Of a stretch of 32,808 nucleotides of DNA, positions 8,100 to 16,270 are shown in pieces. Where the stretch lies: the NCBI GenBank assembly GCA_017433225.1, contig JAFRHS010000028.1:1-32808 (forward strand), given 5' to 3'. The DNA is from Clostridia bacterium (GTDB lineage Bacteria > Bacillota > Clostridia > Oscillospirales > Acutalibacteraceae). The notes beneath the pieces were generated by a model, which did no database searches, had not been told where the DNA came from, and worked only from the letters and a program-made list of their open reading frames with translations. A program made the position numbers and the translations under genes. Numbering within the stretch: position 1 is the first letter of the stretch; every line of letters begins with the position of its first letter.

Positions 8100-11000
8100 T
8101 CAGTTGAAAGCCATCGACGCCAGAGGCGGCACCCTCATCGTCAGTGCGGCGGCCGGTTCCGGCAAGACCGCGGTCCTCGTCGAGCGCTGCATCCGGCGTC
8201 TGACCGACACCGAACACCCGTGCTCCGCCGACAGACTCCTCATCGTCACCTTCACCCGCGCCGCCACTGCAGAAATGCGGTCCCGGCTCGCGGAAGCCGT
8301 CTCCAAAAAGCTGCTCGAAGACCCGACCAATGAACATCTGCAGAAGCAGCAGATGCTCCTCCCCTCGGCGCAGATCTGCACGATCGACTCCTTCTGCGGC
8401 AATCTCGTCCGGGAAAATTTCGAACAGCTGGGGCTCACCCCGGACTTCCGGATGCTGGACGAGACCGAAGTCAGCGTCCTGCAGCAGTCTGCCCTCGAGG
8501 AAATCCTCGAAGAGCTCTATACCGAACAGGACCCCGACTTCCTGAAACTGGTCGAACTGCTCGCCACCGGCCGGGACGACGCGTCCATCGAGGAGAACAT
8601 CCTGCGGCTCCACACCTACTCGAGAGCCTATCCGTCCCCGGAACACTGGCTGCGAAATGCCCTGGGGCTGTACGACGACCCCTCCCGGGCATACCGCATC
8701 CTGCGCGCCTCCCTGCAGGAACTCCTCGACAGCTGGACCCTGCGCTGGCAGAACGTCATCCGTCTCCTGCAGTCGGAACGCCAGCCGGCAGAGATCTCCT
8801 TTGACGAGACCGTCGCGTGCATCCGCGGGTACATCGCCGAAGTGGACCGGCTGTCCGCCTTCCTCACTGCAGAGGACTGGAACGGATTCCTCGACGCGGT
8901 GGAGGACCTGACCATCCCCACCCTGAAAAAACCGAAAGTGCCGAAAGAGCTCAAAGACTCGTTCGTGTCCCCCGCGCTGGAACTGGCCAAAGGGCTGAAA
9001 TCCGAATTCACGCCCGGCAAGCTCCCCAAAGCGTTCCAGAAGTTCGCCCTCAGCGAAGAGGACGACGTCGCGTTCGACAACGCGCTCCTGAAACCGCTTG
9101 CACAGAAACTGGTGGACGCGGTCCTCCGGTTCGACGAACGATACTCTGCCCTGAAACGGGAGGAAAACGCGCTGGACTTCGCTGACACCGAACTCTTCGC
9201 GCTCCAGCTCCTCGTGGAAGACCCTGCCGCCGACCCCTTCACCCGGACCGAGCTGGCAGAGACACTGCGGGAGCAGTTTGAGGAAGTCCTCATCGACGAA
9301 TATCAGGACACCAACAAACTCCAGGACACCATCTTCTCCGCCCTCTCGAAAGACGACCTCTTCATGGTGGGCGACGTCAAGCAGAGTATCTACCGGTTCC
9401 GCCAGGCCATGCCGGAACTGTTCCTCGCCCGAAAAGAATCCTACCCGCTTTATGACCCGGAAACCGACGAATACCCCGGCACGGTCATCCTCGGCAGCAA
9501 CTTCCGCAGCCGCAAAGGTGTCCTGCACGCCGTCAATTACACGTTCTCCCGTCTCATGAGCAAAGCGGTCGGCGAGATCACTTACAGTGCCGCCGAGCGG
9601 CTGAACTTCGGAGCGGAAGACACCTACCGGGACCGTGCGGAACCCGATGTGGAATTCCATATCATCACGCCGGAAGCCGGCACGAGCGCGGAAAAGAAGC
9701 AGGCGGAGGCGCGGCACATCGCGCGGTACATCGCCAAAGCCATCCGCGACAGTCAGGGCTCCGAAAAACCGCTCACCTACAGCGATTTCGCGATCCTTCT
9801 GCGCACGGCGAAAGACACCGCAGGCGTTTACCGGAAGACCCTCAGCGAAGCGGGCATCCCCGTCTATGCCGAACAGGGCGGCGGCTTCCTCGAGACCCCG
9901 GAAGTCATGACGATGATGTCCTTCCTGTCGGTCATCGACAACCCGGTCCAGGACGTGCCGCTGCTGGCCGTTCTGCTCTCTCCGCTCTTCGGATTCACCG
10001 AAGACGAGGTGGCCTCTCTGCGCATCGGGAGCCGCCATACGAACCTATACAAAGCCGTCCTGGCCGCAGAGGAACGGGGCGATGCACACTGTGCCGATTT
10101 CCTGACGTCCCTGCGCGGATTCCGCACACTTTCCGTCTCCATGGGCGCCGGAGAACTCCTGCGGCGGATCTATGAAGAGACCTCCTACGATGCCATCGCC
10201 GGCGCCATGCCCCTCGGCGAACAGCGGGTCGCGAACCTGCAGCTGCTCCTGCAGTATGCCGACAGCTACGACGCCAACAGTTCCTACGGCGTTTCCGGAT
10301 TCGTCCGCTACATGGAACGCCTCGGCGAGCAGGACAGTTCTCTCGGCACGGCAGCAACGCTCTCTCCCAACGCCAACGTGGTGCAGATCATGAGCATCCA
10401 CAAGTCCAAAGGGCTCGAATTCCGCGTCTGTATCGTCGCGGACCTGAACCATAGATTCAATGACTCGGAGCTGAACCGGAAGCTCATCCTGCATCCGGAA
10501 CTCGGCATCGGGCTGCAGGGACGCCAGCCGGACACCGGCTTCACCTACCCCACCCTCTGCCACAGCGCCATCCGGGAAGCCAGCCTGCGAAGCGAGCGTT
10601 CCGAAGCGCTCCGCGTCCTCTACGTCGCGATGACGAGGGCAAAAGAGAAGCTGGTACTGACGGCTTACGACGCCCCGATGAAGAACAGCGACAAAGACCC
10701 GCTCGCCGCTTCCATCCGTTCGGCAAGCACGAAGCTCTACGGAGAGAACACCGTTCCTCCGATGGAAGTCCTCCGCTGCAACTGCTTCTACCAGTGGATC
10801 CTGCTGGCCTTCCTCCAGCACCCGGATGCCGCTCCGCTGCGCGCCCGGGATACCGAAGGCCCTGTCGCCCTGCTGCCGGTCGCGCGCAGTGAAGAGGCGG
10901 CGCCGGTCCATTTTGAGATCGACGACGGCACGGGAGCTGCAGAGACAGAAAGCGAAGCGGAGACCGCCGAAGCCGTCGCCGCCGATGCGGCGCTGGTCGC

Positions 11001-11658
11001 CGACCTCAAAGAGCGGATGACCTGGCACTATCCCCACGAGGCGCTCGCCACTTCCCTGTCGAAACGCAGCGCATCTCACCTTGCGGAAAAACCCTTCTCC
11101 ACGGAGTTCTTTGCGGAAAGCCGTCCGGAGTCCCTGTCCCGTCACGGGATGACCCCGGCGGAACGGGGCACCTGCCTGCACAAATTCATGCAGTACGCGG
11201 ACTTTTCTATGGCGGAACAGGATCCGGAAGCGGAGAAACAGCAGCTTGTCGGCCGCGGCTTCCTGCTCCCCGACGAAGCGGAAGTCATCGACCCCGAACA
11301 GGTCCGAGCGTTTTTCGCGTCGACCATCGCCGGGCGCATGAAAAAAAGCCCCCGGGTGCTCCGGGAGCAAAAGTTCGCGATCCTGCTGCCGGCCGGACAG
11401 TTCGATGAGACACTCTCCGGAGCAGATGCCTCCGAAGAAGTACTCATCCAGGGGATCATCGACTGCGCTTTTGAAGAAGAGGGCTCCATGGTCCTTCTCG
11501 ACTACAAGACCGACCGGGTGAAAAACGGCGACGAACTGGCACAGCGGTACCGGGACCAGCTCGATCTCTACAAGGCCGCGCTGGAAGAGACCCTCGGGAT
11601 GCCGGTGCGCGACGTCTTTCTCTACTCGTTCCATCTCGGACAGGAGATCCGGCTGTAA
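8071..11658 (+). CDS. addA: ATP-dependent helicase-nuclease subunit A
   Basis: AddA is the UvrD-like superfamily 1 helicase and 3'-strand nuclease of the AddAB complex. At 1195 residues it is full length. The motifs in order are Walker A SAAAGSGKT (residues 25-33), motif Ia FTRAATAEM, Walker B DEYQDT near residue 408, GDVKQSIYRFRQA, IHKSKGLEF, VAMTRAKEKL, and the nuclease motif LLDYKTDR near residue 1144. Two in-frame ATGs occur, at 8065 and 8071. AGGAGG at 8056-8061 is 9 nt from the second and only 3 nt from the first, so 8071 is preferred. The gene overlaps addB by 29 bp, as expected for coupled synthesis of a heterodimer. A perfect terminator hairpin follows. Confidence 0.96.
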   Translation: MAKPMNWTPDQLKAIDARGGTLIVSAAAGSGKTAVLVERCIRRLTDTEHPCSADRLLIVTFTRAATAEMRSRLAEAVSKKLLEDPTNEHLQKQQMLLPSAQICTIDSFCGNLVRENFEQLGLTPDFRMLDETEVSVLQQSALEEILEELYTEQDPDFLKLVELLATGRDDASIEENILRLHTYSRAYPSPEHWLRNALGLYDDPSRAYRILRASLQELLDSWTLRWQNVIRLLQSERQPAEISFDETVACIRGYIAEVDRLSAFLTAEDWNGFLDAVEDLTIPTLKKPKVPKELKDSFVSPALELAKGLKSEFTPGKLPKAFQKFALSEEDDVAFDNALLKPLAQKLVDAVLRFDERYSALKREENALDFADTELFALQLLVEDPAADPFTRTELAETLREQFEEVLIDEYQDTNKLQDTIFSALSKDDLFMVGDVKQSIYRFRQAMPELFLARKESYPLYDPETDEYPGTVILGSNFRSRKGVLHAVNYTFSRLMSKAVGEITYSAAERLNFGAEDTYRDRAEPDVEFHIITPEAGTSAEKKQAEARHIARYIAKAIRDSQGSEKPLTYSDFAILLRTAKDTAGVYRKTLSEAGIPVYAEQGGGFLETPEVMTMMSFLSVIDNPVQDVPLLAVLLSPLFGFTEDEVASLRIGSRHTNLYKAVLAAEERGDAHCADFLTSLRGFRTLSVSMGAGELLRRIYEETSYDAIAGAMPLGEQRVANLQLLLQYADSYDANSSYGVSGFVRYMERLGEQDSSLGTAATLSPNANVVQIMSIHKSKGLEFRVCIVADLNHRFNDSELNRKLILHPELGIGLQGRQPDTGFTYPTLCHSAIREASLRSERSEALRVLYVAMTRAKEKLVLTAYDAPMKNSDKDPLAASIRSASTKLYGENTVPPMEVLRCNCFYQWILLAFLQHPDAAPLRARDTEGPVALLPVARSEEAAPVHFEIDDGTGAAETESEAETAEAVAADAALVADLKERMTWHYPHEALATSLSKRSASHLAEKPFSTEFFAESRPESLSRHGMTPAERGTCLHKFMQYADFSMAEQDPEAEKQQLVGRGFLLPDEAEVIDPEQVRAFFASTIAGRMKKSPRVLREQKFAILLPAGQFDETLSGADASEEVLIQGIIDCAFEEEGSMVLLDYKTDRVKNGDELAQRYRDQLDLYKAALEETLGMPVRDVFLYSFHLGQEIRL

Positions 11659-11689
11659 CGCCTCCGTCCGGGAACCATACAGACATAAT

Positions 11690-11720
11690 AAAACAGCCCC
11701 CTTTCGGGGGCTGTTTTGTT
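11690..11720 (+). terminator. Bidirectional intrinsic terminator between addA and tetR
   Basis: A perfect 12-bp stem, AAAACAGCCCCC at 11690-11701 and GGGGGCTGTTTT at 11706-11717, closes on a TTTC loop and is followed by TTTTGTT. The opposite strand also ends in a T-rich run (TTTTATTATG). It can therefore stop both addA and the convergent tetR transcript. Confidence 0.9.
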
Positions 11721-11897
11721 CTCGAATTACCTCGCGAAAGGTATTGGCGCTTACCTTTTGCGGATATCCGAGCAAGTGAGTGTAAGAACGTTCTGCGAAG
11801 AACTACTTATCAGTTTACTCTGACATTTGTCAGAATGGAATATACAAGCTTTTTGGAATGATAAAAAGAACTTATCCTCTCCCCGTATTCTGGCGGA
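11721..11897. other. Gene-free gap with several inverted repeats
   Basis: No gene is visible between the terminator and the tetR stop. The gap holds an 11-bp stem with one G-T pair (11733-11743 with 11752-11762), the 10-bp palindrome CGGATATCCG at 11761-11770, a GTTCT/AGAAC hairpin with a GCGA loop at 11790-11803, and the dyad TCTGACA-TT-TGTCAGA at 11819-11834. The last looks like an operator, but no start site sits beside it. Confidence 0.45.
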
Positions 11898-12458
11898 TCA
11901 GCGTCCTTCCGAGAATGCTTCCAGACCACGTCCGAGGCCGCCTTTCCCGAGTTTTCCCATCTGATCGACCAAGACCGCCGGTTCCTGCCGCATCCCTTTG
12001 CGCACCCACTGCAGCAGGATCCCGCAGAAGGCGTATGCATAGAAATCAACGATGAACTGGACATCTTCCGCAGAAGCTTTCCCGGTCGACGGGAGCTGAT
12101 CGACGCCTTCTTTCAGCAAGTCGGAAATCAGGTTGCAAATGTAGTCGATGGTCTTGTCCCGTTCGATGGAATTGTAGACACCGGTATAGAATGCCTGCTC
12201 CTTTTTCATGACCGTCATCAGATTGAGGATACCCTCCTGCCAGTCGGCCAGAGTCCGTTTCCCTTCGAGCGCGCCTTTCAGTTCCTCGTCGGCGATCGAC
12301 TCGATGAGATCGTAGACATCGCGGTAATGATAATAGAAGGTCATGCGATTGATGCCGCATTCATTCGCGATATCACTGATCGTGATTTTGTTGAGGGGTC
12401 TCTTTGCAAGCAGCTTCTTCAGCGCATTCGCAATGGCTTTTTCGGTCCTCTGTGCCAT
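11898..12458 (-). CDS. TetR/AcrR family transcriptional regulator
   Basis: This protein of 186 residues has the TetR helix-turn-helix near its N-terminus, with the typical sequence ISDIANECGINRMTFYYHY at about residues 27-45. An all-helical C-terminal half follows, presumably the ligand and dimer domain. It resembles the regulator class often annotated as DhaS-like TetR, but the ligand cannot be inferred. The ATG at 12456-12458 has a GGAGG at 12467-12471, 8 nt upstream; an upstream extension of the frame to 12530 lacks a binding site. It lies 137 bp downstream of the fused ABC exporter on the same strand, which makes that exporter the likely target. An inverted repeat overlaps its own probable promoter, suggesting autoregulation. 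Confidence 0.88.
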   Translation of the reverse strand: MAQRTEKAIANALKKLLAKRPLNKITISDIANECGINRMTFYYHYRDVYDLIESIADEELKGALEGKRTLADWQEGILNLMTVMKKEQAFYTGVYNSIERDKTIDYICNLISDLLKEGVDQLPSTGKASAEDVQFIVDFYAYAFCGILLQWVRKGMRQEPAVLVDQMGKLGKGGLGRGLEAFSEGR

Positions 12459-12484
12459 TCCCGTAACCTCCGTTATTTTTGTGT

Positions 12485-12512
12485 CTGTTTTTTCAAACAA
12501 CTTAAAAAACAG
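12485..12512. promoter_or_regulatory. Candidate TetR operator overlapping the tetR promoter
   Basis: CTGTTTTTT at 12485-12493 and AAAAAACAG at 12504-12512 form a perfect 9-bp inverted repeat with a 10-bp centre. On the minus strand TGCTAAACT at 12511-12519 could be an extended -10, so the dyad would cover the -10 and start site. The arms are A/T runs, which lowers the weight of the match. Confidence 0.35.
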
Positions 12513-12595
12513 TTTAGCACACAAAAGCACTAAATTCCATAGTTTTCGGCGATTTTTTCAACTTTTTTTACTCTGTACAAATTATGGCGGCGTGA

Positions 12596-15500
12596 TCACT
12601 CGCTGCGGAGAGCAGCGACCGGATCTTTCTTCGCGGCGATCCGCGACGGGATGAATCCGGCGATGAACGTCAGGAAGACACTGATGAGGATGAGCACGAA
12701 CGCATACTGGAGCGGCAGATGCGCGACCCGATCGATCTCCACATGTTGTCGCGCGATGGCGTTGGCCGGGATACACAGCAGCATGGTGACCACGATGCCG
12801 AGGATCCCGGAGAACAGGCCTTCGATGAAGGTCTCGGCATTGAAGATCTTCGAGATGTCGTTCTTGGAAGAACCGATCGCGCGGAGGACACCGATCTCCT
12901 TGGTCCGTTCGAGGACCGAGATGTAGGTGATGATCGCGATCATGATGCTCGAGACGATCAGAGAGATGGCCACGAACGCGATGAGCACGTAACTGATCGT
13001 ATCGACGATCTTGGTGATGGAGGACGTGACGGTCGCGATGAGATCGGTATAGGTCACTGTCTCCGAGTCGTCTTTGATCTGTGCATTGTAAGTGTCGATG
13101 AACTTCACGATGGCCTCCTTCCCTTCAAAGTTGGAGGGATAGATAGAGATCATGGAAGGTTCGTCTTTTGTATGGTATCCGAGCTTCTGGAGGACGCCTT
13201 CATAGGTGTTGACGCTGGCGCCGGTAAACTGCGCCACGAGGGCTTCGAGATCCTCCTCACTCATCATGCTTCGGATCGCCTCGGCGATCATGTCCTGGTT
13301 CTGCATGATGTAATCCTGCAGCATCTTCTGGATTTGCGCCTGGTCCATGGAGCCGAGATAGTTCTGGACCATCCGTGCGAGGTCTTCTTCCGACAGATCG
13401 CCCATGGCAGCGGCGATCATGTTCTGGATGTCCTGCTCGGACATGCTGCCGACATACTGTTTGACCATGTTCTCGATGTCCTTCTGGCTGAGGGAGCCCA
13501 TGACCTGTTTGATGATGGCGGCCATGTCCTCTTCGCTCATCTGAGAGGCATAGTCCCTGACCAGCTGCTCGAGGTCCGCTTCGGTGAAGCTGCCCATGAA
13601 CTGCTGGGCGATCTGCGCCTTCTGCTCGTCGGTCAGGCTGTCGAGATAGCGCTGGACGAGCTTCCCGACCATGTCTTTCGGCACGAGGTCCTGAAACAGT
13701 TTCAGGAACAGATCGGTCAGCGTCCGCAGCAGGAAGTCTTCAACATCTGTGATGAGTTTGGCGCCGGGTGCGTTGTCCGGCAGCAGGAATGCCACATCGG
13801 TGGGGTTCACGTCGTTCCGGTAGAAACCGAGGGGCTCGACGGCGGGCGTCTCATTGACGAGTGCCGTTCCCGTCGGGAACATTCCCTGCGAGAACAGGAT
13901 ATTGTTTTCCTTCGAGGCCTTCTGTTCTTCCGAGAACTTCTTGCCGGTCAGGACATTGGTCTTTTTGTTTTTCAGCTGTGCCTTCACGACACCGGTCTCG
14001 GCGGTCGCGTCTAAAAGATAACTGGTCAGAGCCGCGTCGTACCCGACACCGCTGCCGATGTTGGAGTCCTCATCGGCCCGCAGGACACAGGTGATCGTCA
14101 GTTCGACTCCGTCTTTCAGTTTTGAGGTCACATATTTGGAGTCTTCGGACTTGTCGACATAGACGTCTCCGGACTTCCGGTAGAGTTCTGCCGGAGCGAA
14201 GGCGCGGAATTTGAGGCCGAGCGCGTCCTTGTAGTCAAACCGGTGGGTCTCTTCCTTGACCGTTTTGCCGGCCTTGGCCTTTTCCACCATCTTGTTCATG
14301 TCGCTGATGTCGAGCATGCCGATGGTGTAGAGGACATAGTCGGAGACATGGTTGTTCGAGTTCAGGATGAGGGCGACTTCGTTCTTGGAGGAAGGCCATT
14401 CCCCTTCCACCAGTTCGAACTGCTGTTCCCGCAGTTCCCGGTTGGAGACGATCTGGGTCCAGGTAGAGGACAGACCGCCGAAGTTCGAGCCAAAGTCGCC
14501 GAACAGTTCAGAGTAGTCGACGCCGGTCACCTCCTGAACGGAGAGAGAGGCCGGGCTCACTTTGACGAGGCCGTTCTTTTTATCGTTCCGGAAGATCTGC
14601 GGAGTCAGATCGTAGTTGTACTCGACCGCCGTGATATCGCTCTTCAGTTTTCCCAGATTGGCTTCCAGGTACTGTTTGAACGTCTTGAGGTCGTTGGTCT
14701 TCAGAAGCTCTTCGGTGGCACTGAGAGACCCGGCCACCATGTTGTAGGATTCAAAGCCGTCTTCTTTGGACGGCTCTTCCTGATTGCCGAACAACGGCTT
14801 TTTCGAAGATCTGTCTTTCTCCTCCCCGGAGGACGAGGAGCTGCTCCCGAACAGGCCTCCGCTCCCTTCGTCGGTCTTCATCACACTCTCGAGGTCGAAC
14901 GAGGACTGGGTCAGCTGGACGGGATAGGACCCGAGCATCTGGCCTTCGATGCCGCGGATGTAGTCGTTCACACCGTTCGAGAGCGCCAGGATGAGTGCGA
15001 TGCCGATGATGCCGACGGAACCCGCAAAAGCGGTCAGGAACGTTCTGCCCTTCTTGGTCATCAGGTTGTTGATGGACAGGCCGAGCGCGGTCAGGAATCC
15101 GAGACTGGTCTTCGGGGGCTTCTCATGGACGGTCTCCTGCTCCCCGGCTTCGACGGGTTTGGAGTCCGAGACGATCCGGCCGTCCTTCAGGTTGATGATC
15201 CGGGTCGCATAGGTGTTGGCAAGTTCCGGGTTATGGGTGACCATGATGACGAGACGGTCTTCCGCCACTTCTTTCAGAAGGTCCATGATCTGTACGGAGG
15301 TCTTCGAGTCGAGGGCGCCGGTGGGTTCGTCCGCGAGGATGATATCGGGATCGTTGACGAGCGCTCTTGCAATGGCAACGCGCTGCATCTGACCGCCGGA
15401 GAGCTGGTTCGGCCTCTTGTGGACCTGATCGCCGAGACCGACTTTCTCGAGCGCTTCCTTTGCCCGGGCTTTCCGTTCGGATGCCGGCACATCGGAGATG

Positions 15501-15826
15501 GTCAGAGCCAGTTCCACGTTGCTGAGTACGCTCTGATGCGCGATGAGGTTGTAGTTCTGGAACACGAAGCCGACCGTATGATTGCGGTAGGAGTCCCAGT
15601 CTTTGTCCCGGTATTCTTTGGTCGAGACGCCGTCGATGACGAGGTCGCCGGAATCATACCGGTCAAGCCCGCCGATGACGTTCAAAAGCGTCGTCTTCCC
15701 GGACCCGCTCGGGCCCAGGATGGCTACGAATTCATTGTCTCTCAGCGTCAGGGAGACGTTGTCGAGAGCGACCTGAGTCAGTTCGCCCGTCACATAGGTC
15801 TTGCTGATATTTCTGACTTCAAGCAA
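12596..15826 (-). CDS. Fused ABC exporter (MacB/LolD-type ATPase plus FtsX-like permease) with 16-residue repeats
   Basis: This 1076-residue protein joins an ATPase to a MacB/FtsX-type permease. The ATPase (about residues 1-230) has Walker A GPSGSGKTT at 38-46, the signature LSGGQMQRVAIARAL, Walker B ILADEPTG and the H-loop VTHNPE. A first membrane segment lies near residues 265-285. A very large extracytoplasmic region follows, with a Ser-rich stretch and seven tandem repeats at 727-838. Three membrane segments close the protein, which ends with PVAALRSE, a typical FtsX-family tail. The start is a TTG with GGAGG at 15836-15840, 9 nt upstream; no nearby ATG fits. It begins 14 bp after pyrI, so pyr readthrough is likely, and tetR lies downstream. 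Export of a peptide, drug or envelope component is possible; the substrate is unknown. Confidence 0.9.
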   Translation of the reverse strand: MLEVRNISKTYVTGELTQVALDNVSLTLRDNEFVAILGPSGSGKTTLLNVIGGLDRYDSGDLVIDGVSTKEYRDKDWDSYRNHTVGFVFQNYNLIAHQSVLSNVELALTISDVPASERKARAKEALEKVGLGDQVHKRPNQLSGGQMQRVAIARALVNDPDIILADEPTGALDSKTSVQIMDLLKEVAEDRLVIMVTHNPELANTYATRIINLKDGRIVSDSKPVEAGEQETVHEKPPKTSLGFLTALGLSINNLMTKKGRTFLTAFAGSVGIIGIALILALSNGVNDYIRGIEGQMLGSYPVQLTQSSFDLESVMKTDEGSGGLFGSSSSSSGEEKDRSSKKPLFGNQEEPSKEDGFESYNMVAGSLSATEELLKTNDLKTFKQYLEANLGKLKSDITAVEYNYDLTPQIFRNDKKNGLVKVSPASLSVQEVTGVDYSELFGDFGSNFGGLSSTWTQIVSNRELREQQFELVEGEWPSSKNEVALILNSNNHVSDYVLYTIGMLDISDMNKMVEKAKAGKTVKEETHRFDYKDALGLKFRAFAPAELYRKSGDVYVDKSEDSKYVTSKLKDGVELTITCVLRADEDSNIGSGVGYDAALTSYLLDATAETGVVKAQLKNKKTNVLTGKKFSEEQKASKENNILFSQGMFPTGTALVNETPAVEPLGFYRNDVNPTDVAFLLPDNAPGAKLITDVEDFLLRTLTDLFLKLFQDLVPKDMVGKLVQRYLDSLTDEQKAQIAQQFMGSFTEADLEQLVRDYASQMSEEDMAAIIKQVMGSLSQKDIENMVKQYVGSMSEQDIQNMIAAAMGDLSEEDLARMVQNYLGSMDQAQIQKMLQDYIMQNQDMIAEAIRSMMSEEDLEALVAQFTGASVNTYEGVLQKLGYHTKDEPSMISIYPSNFEGKEAIVKFIDTYNAQIKDDSETVTYTDLIATVTSSITKIVDTISYVLIAFVAISLIVSSIMIAIITYISVLERTKEIGVLRAIGSSKNDISKIFNAETFIEGLFSGILGIVVTMLLCIPANAIARQHVEIDRVAHLPLQYAFVLILISVFLTFIAGFIPSRIAAKKDPVAALRSE
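13313..13648 (-). repeat. Seven tandem 48-bp units encoding 16-residue repeats
   Basis: Seven consecutive units of exactly 16 residues (727-838 of the exporter) follow the pattern aromatic-x-G-S-[ML]-[ST]-x-x-D-[IL]-x-x-[ML]-[IVL]-x-x. Examples are YVGSMSEQDIQNMIAA and AMGDLSEEDLARMVQN. A degenerate eighth and partial ninth copy follow. The Ser/Thr-x-x-Asp pattern is a helix cap, so each unit is probably one short helix of an extracytoplasmic stalk or solenoid. Codons differ between copies, so the repeat is older than a recent slippage event. Confidence 0.85.
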
Positions 15827-15840
15827 GGAAGGTTTCCTCC

Positions 15841-16269
15841 TTAGAACTTTTGCTTCGGTGCTTTCGTATCACAGTAGATGCACCGGTACGTTGCAGTCTC
15901 CCGGTCAGTCAGCTTGAAGACCTGACGCAGTTCCTGCTCGATCGACGTGATGCAGCGGGGGTTCTTGCAGCGGATGACGTCCGAGATCTTCTCGGGCAGT
16001 TCCGGGTGCATCTTGCCGACTTTCTCTCCATTGCGAATGACGCTGACCGTGATCTTCGGGCTGATGAAGCCGAGGATATCCTGGTCGAGCTCGATGACTT
16101 CACCGATCTTGATGATGTCTTTCCGTCCCAGCTTCTGGCTGGTGGCGTTTTTGATGATGGCGACCTCGCACTGCAGGCGGTCGAGCCGGAGATAATGGTA
16201 CAGTTCCATCCCTCTTCCGGCGGGGATATGGTCGATCACCAGACCGTCGACGATAGTACCTATGATCAT
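15841..16269 (-). CDS. pyrI: Aspartate carbamoyltransferase regulatory subunit
   Basis: PyrI binds nucleotide effectors and, through a zinc site, contacts PyrB in the aspartate carbamoyltransferase holoenzyme. The product has 142 residues, slightly shorter than the E. coli protein. The four zinc ligands are visible as CKNPRC (Cys101 and Cys106) and CIYC (Cys130 and Cys133). The N-terminal allosteric domain includes GRGMELYHYL and later SPKITVSVI. The ATG lies one nucleotide after the pyrB stop, with a GGGGGTGG ribosome binding site inside the end of pyrB. Its TAA stop overlaps the ribosome binding site of the ABC exporter gene. Feedback control of the pathway by nucleotides is expected from the family. 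Confidence 0.95.
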   Translation of the reverse strand: MIIGTIVDGLVIDHIPAGRGMELYHYLRLDRLQCEVAIIKNATSQKLGRKDIIKIGEVIELDQDILGFISPKITVSVIRNGEKVGKMHPELPEKISDVIRCKNPRCITSIEQELRQVFKLTDRETATYRCIYCDTKAPKQKF

Positions 16270-16270
16270 G

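Noticed and set aside
8038-10038. Open frame of 666 codons on the minus strand inside addA
   Set aside because: Antisense shadow rich in Val, Asp, Gly and Arg; the helicase motifs lie on the plus strand.
12459-12530. Longer TetR start at 12530
   Set aside because: The extra 24 residues have no ribosome binding site and would place coding sequence over the inverted repeat; the start at 12458 has GGAGG at 8 nt.
13313-13648. 48-bp periodic repeat considered as a CRISPR array or minisatellite
   Set aside because: The units have no constant DNA repeat and no spacers; conservation is at protein level inside an intact reading frame.
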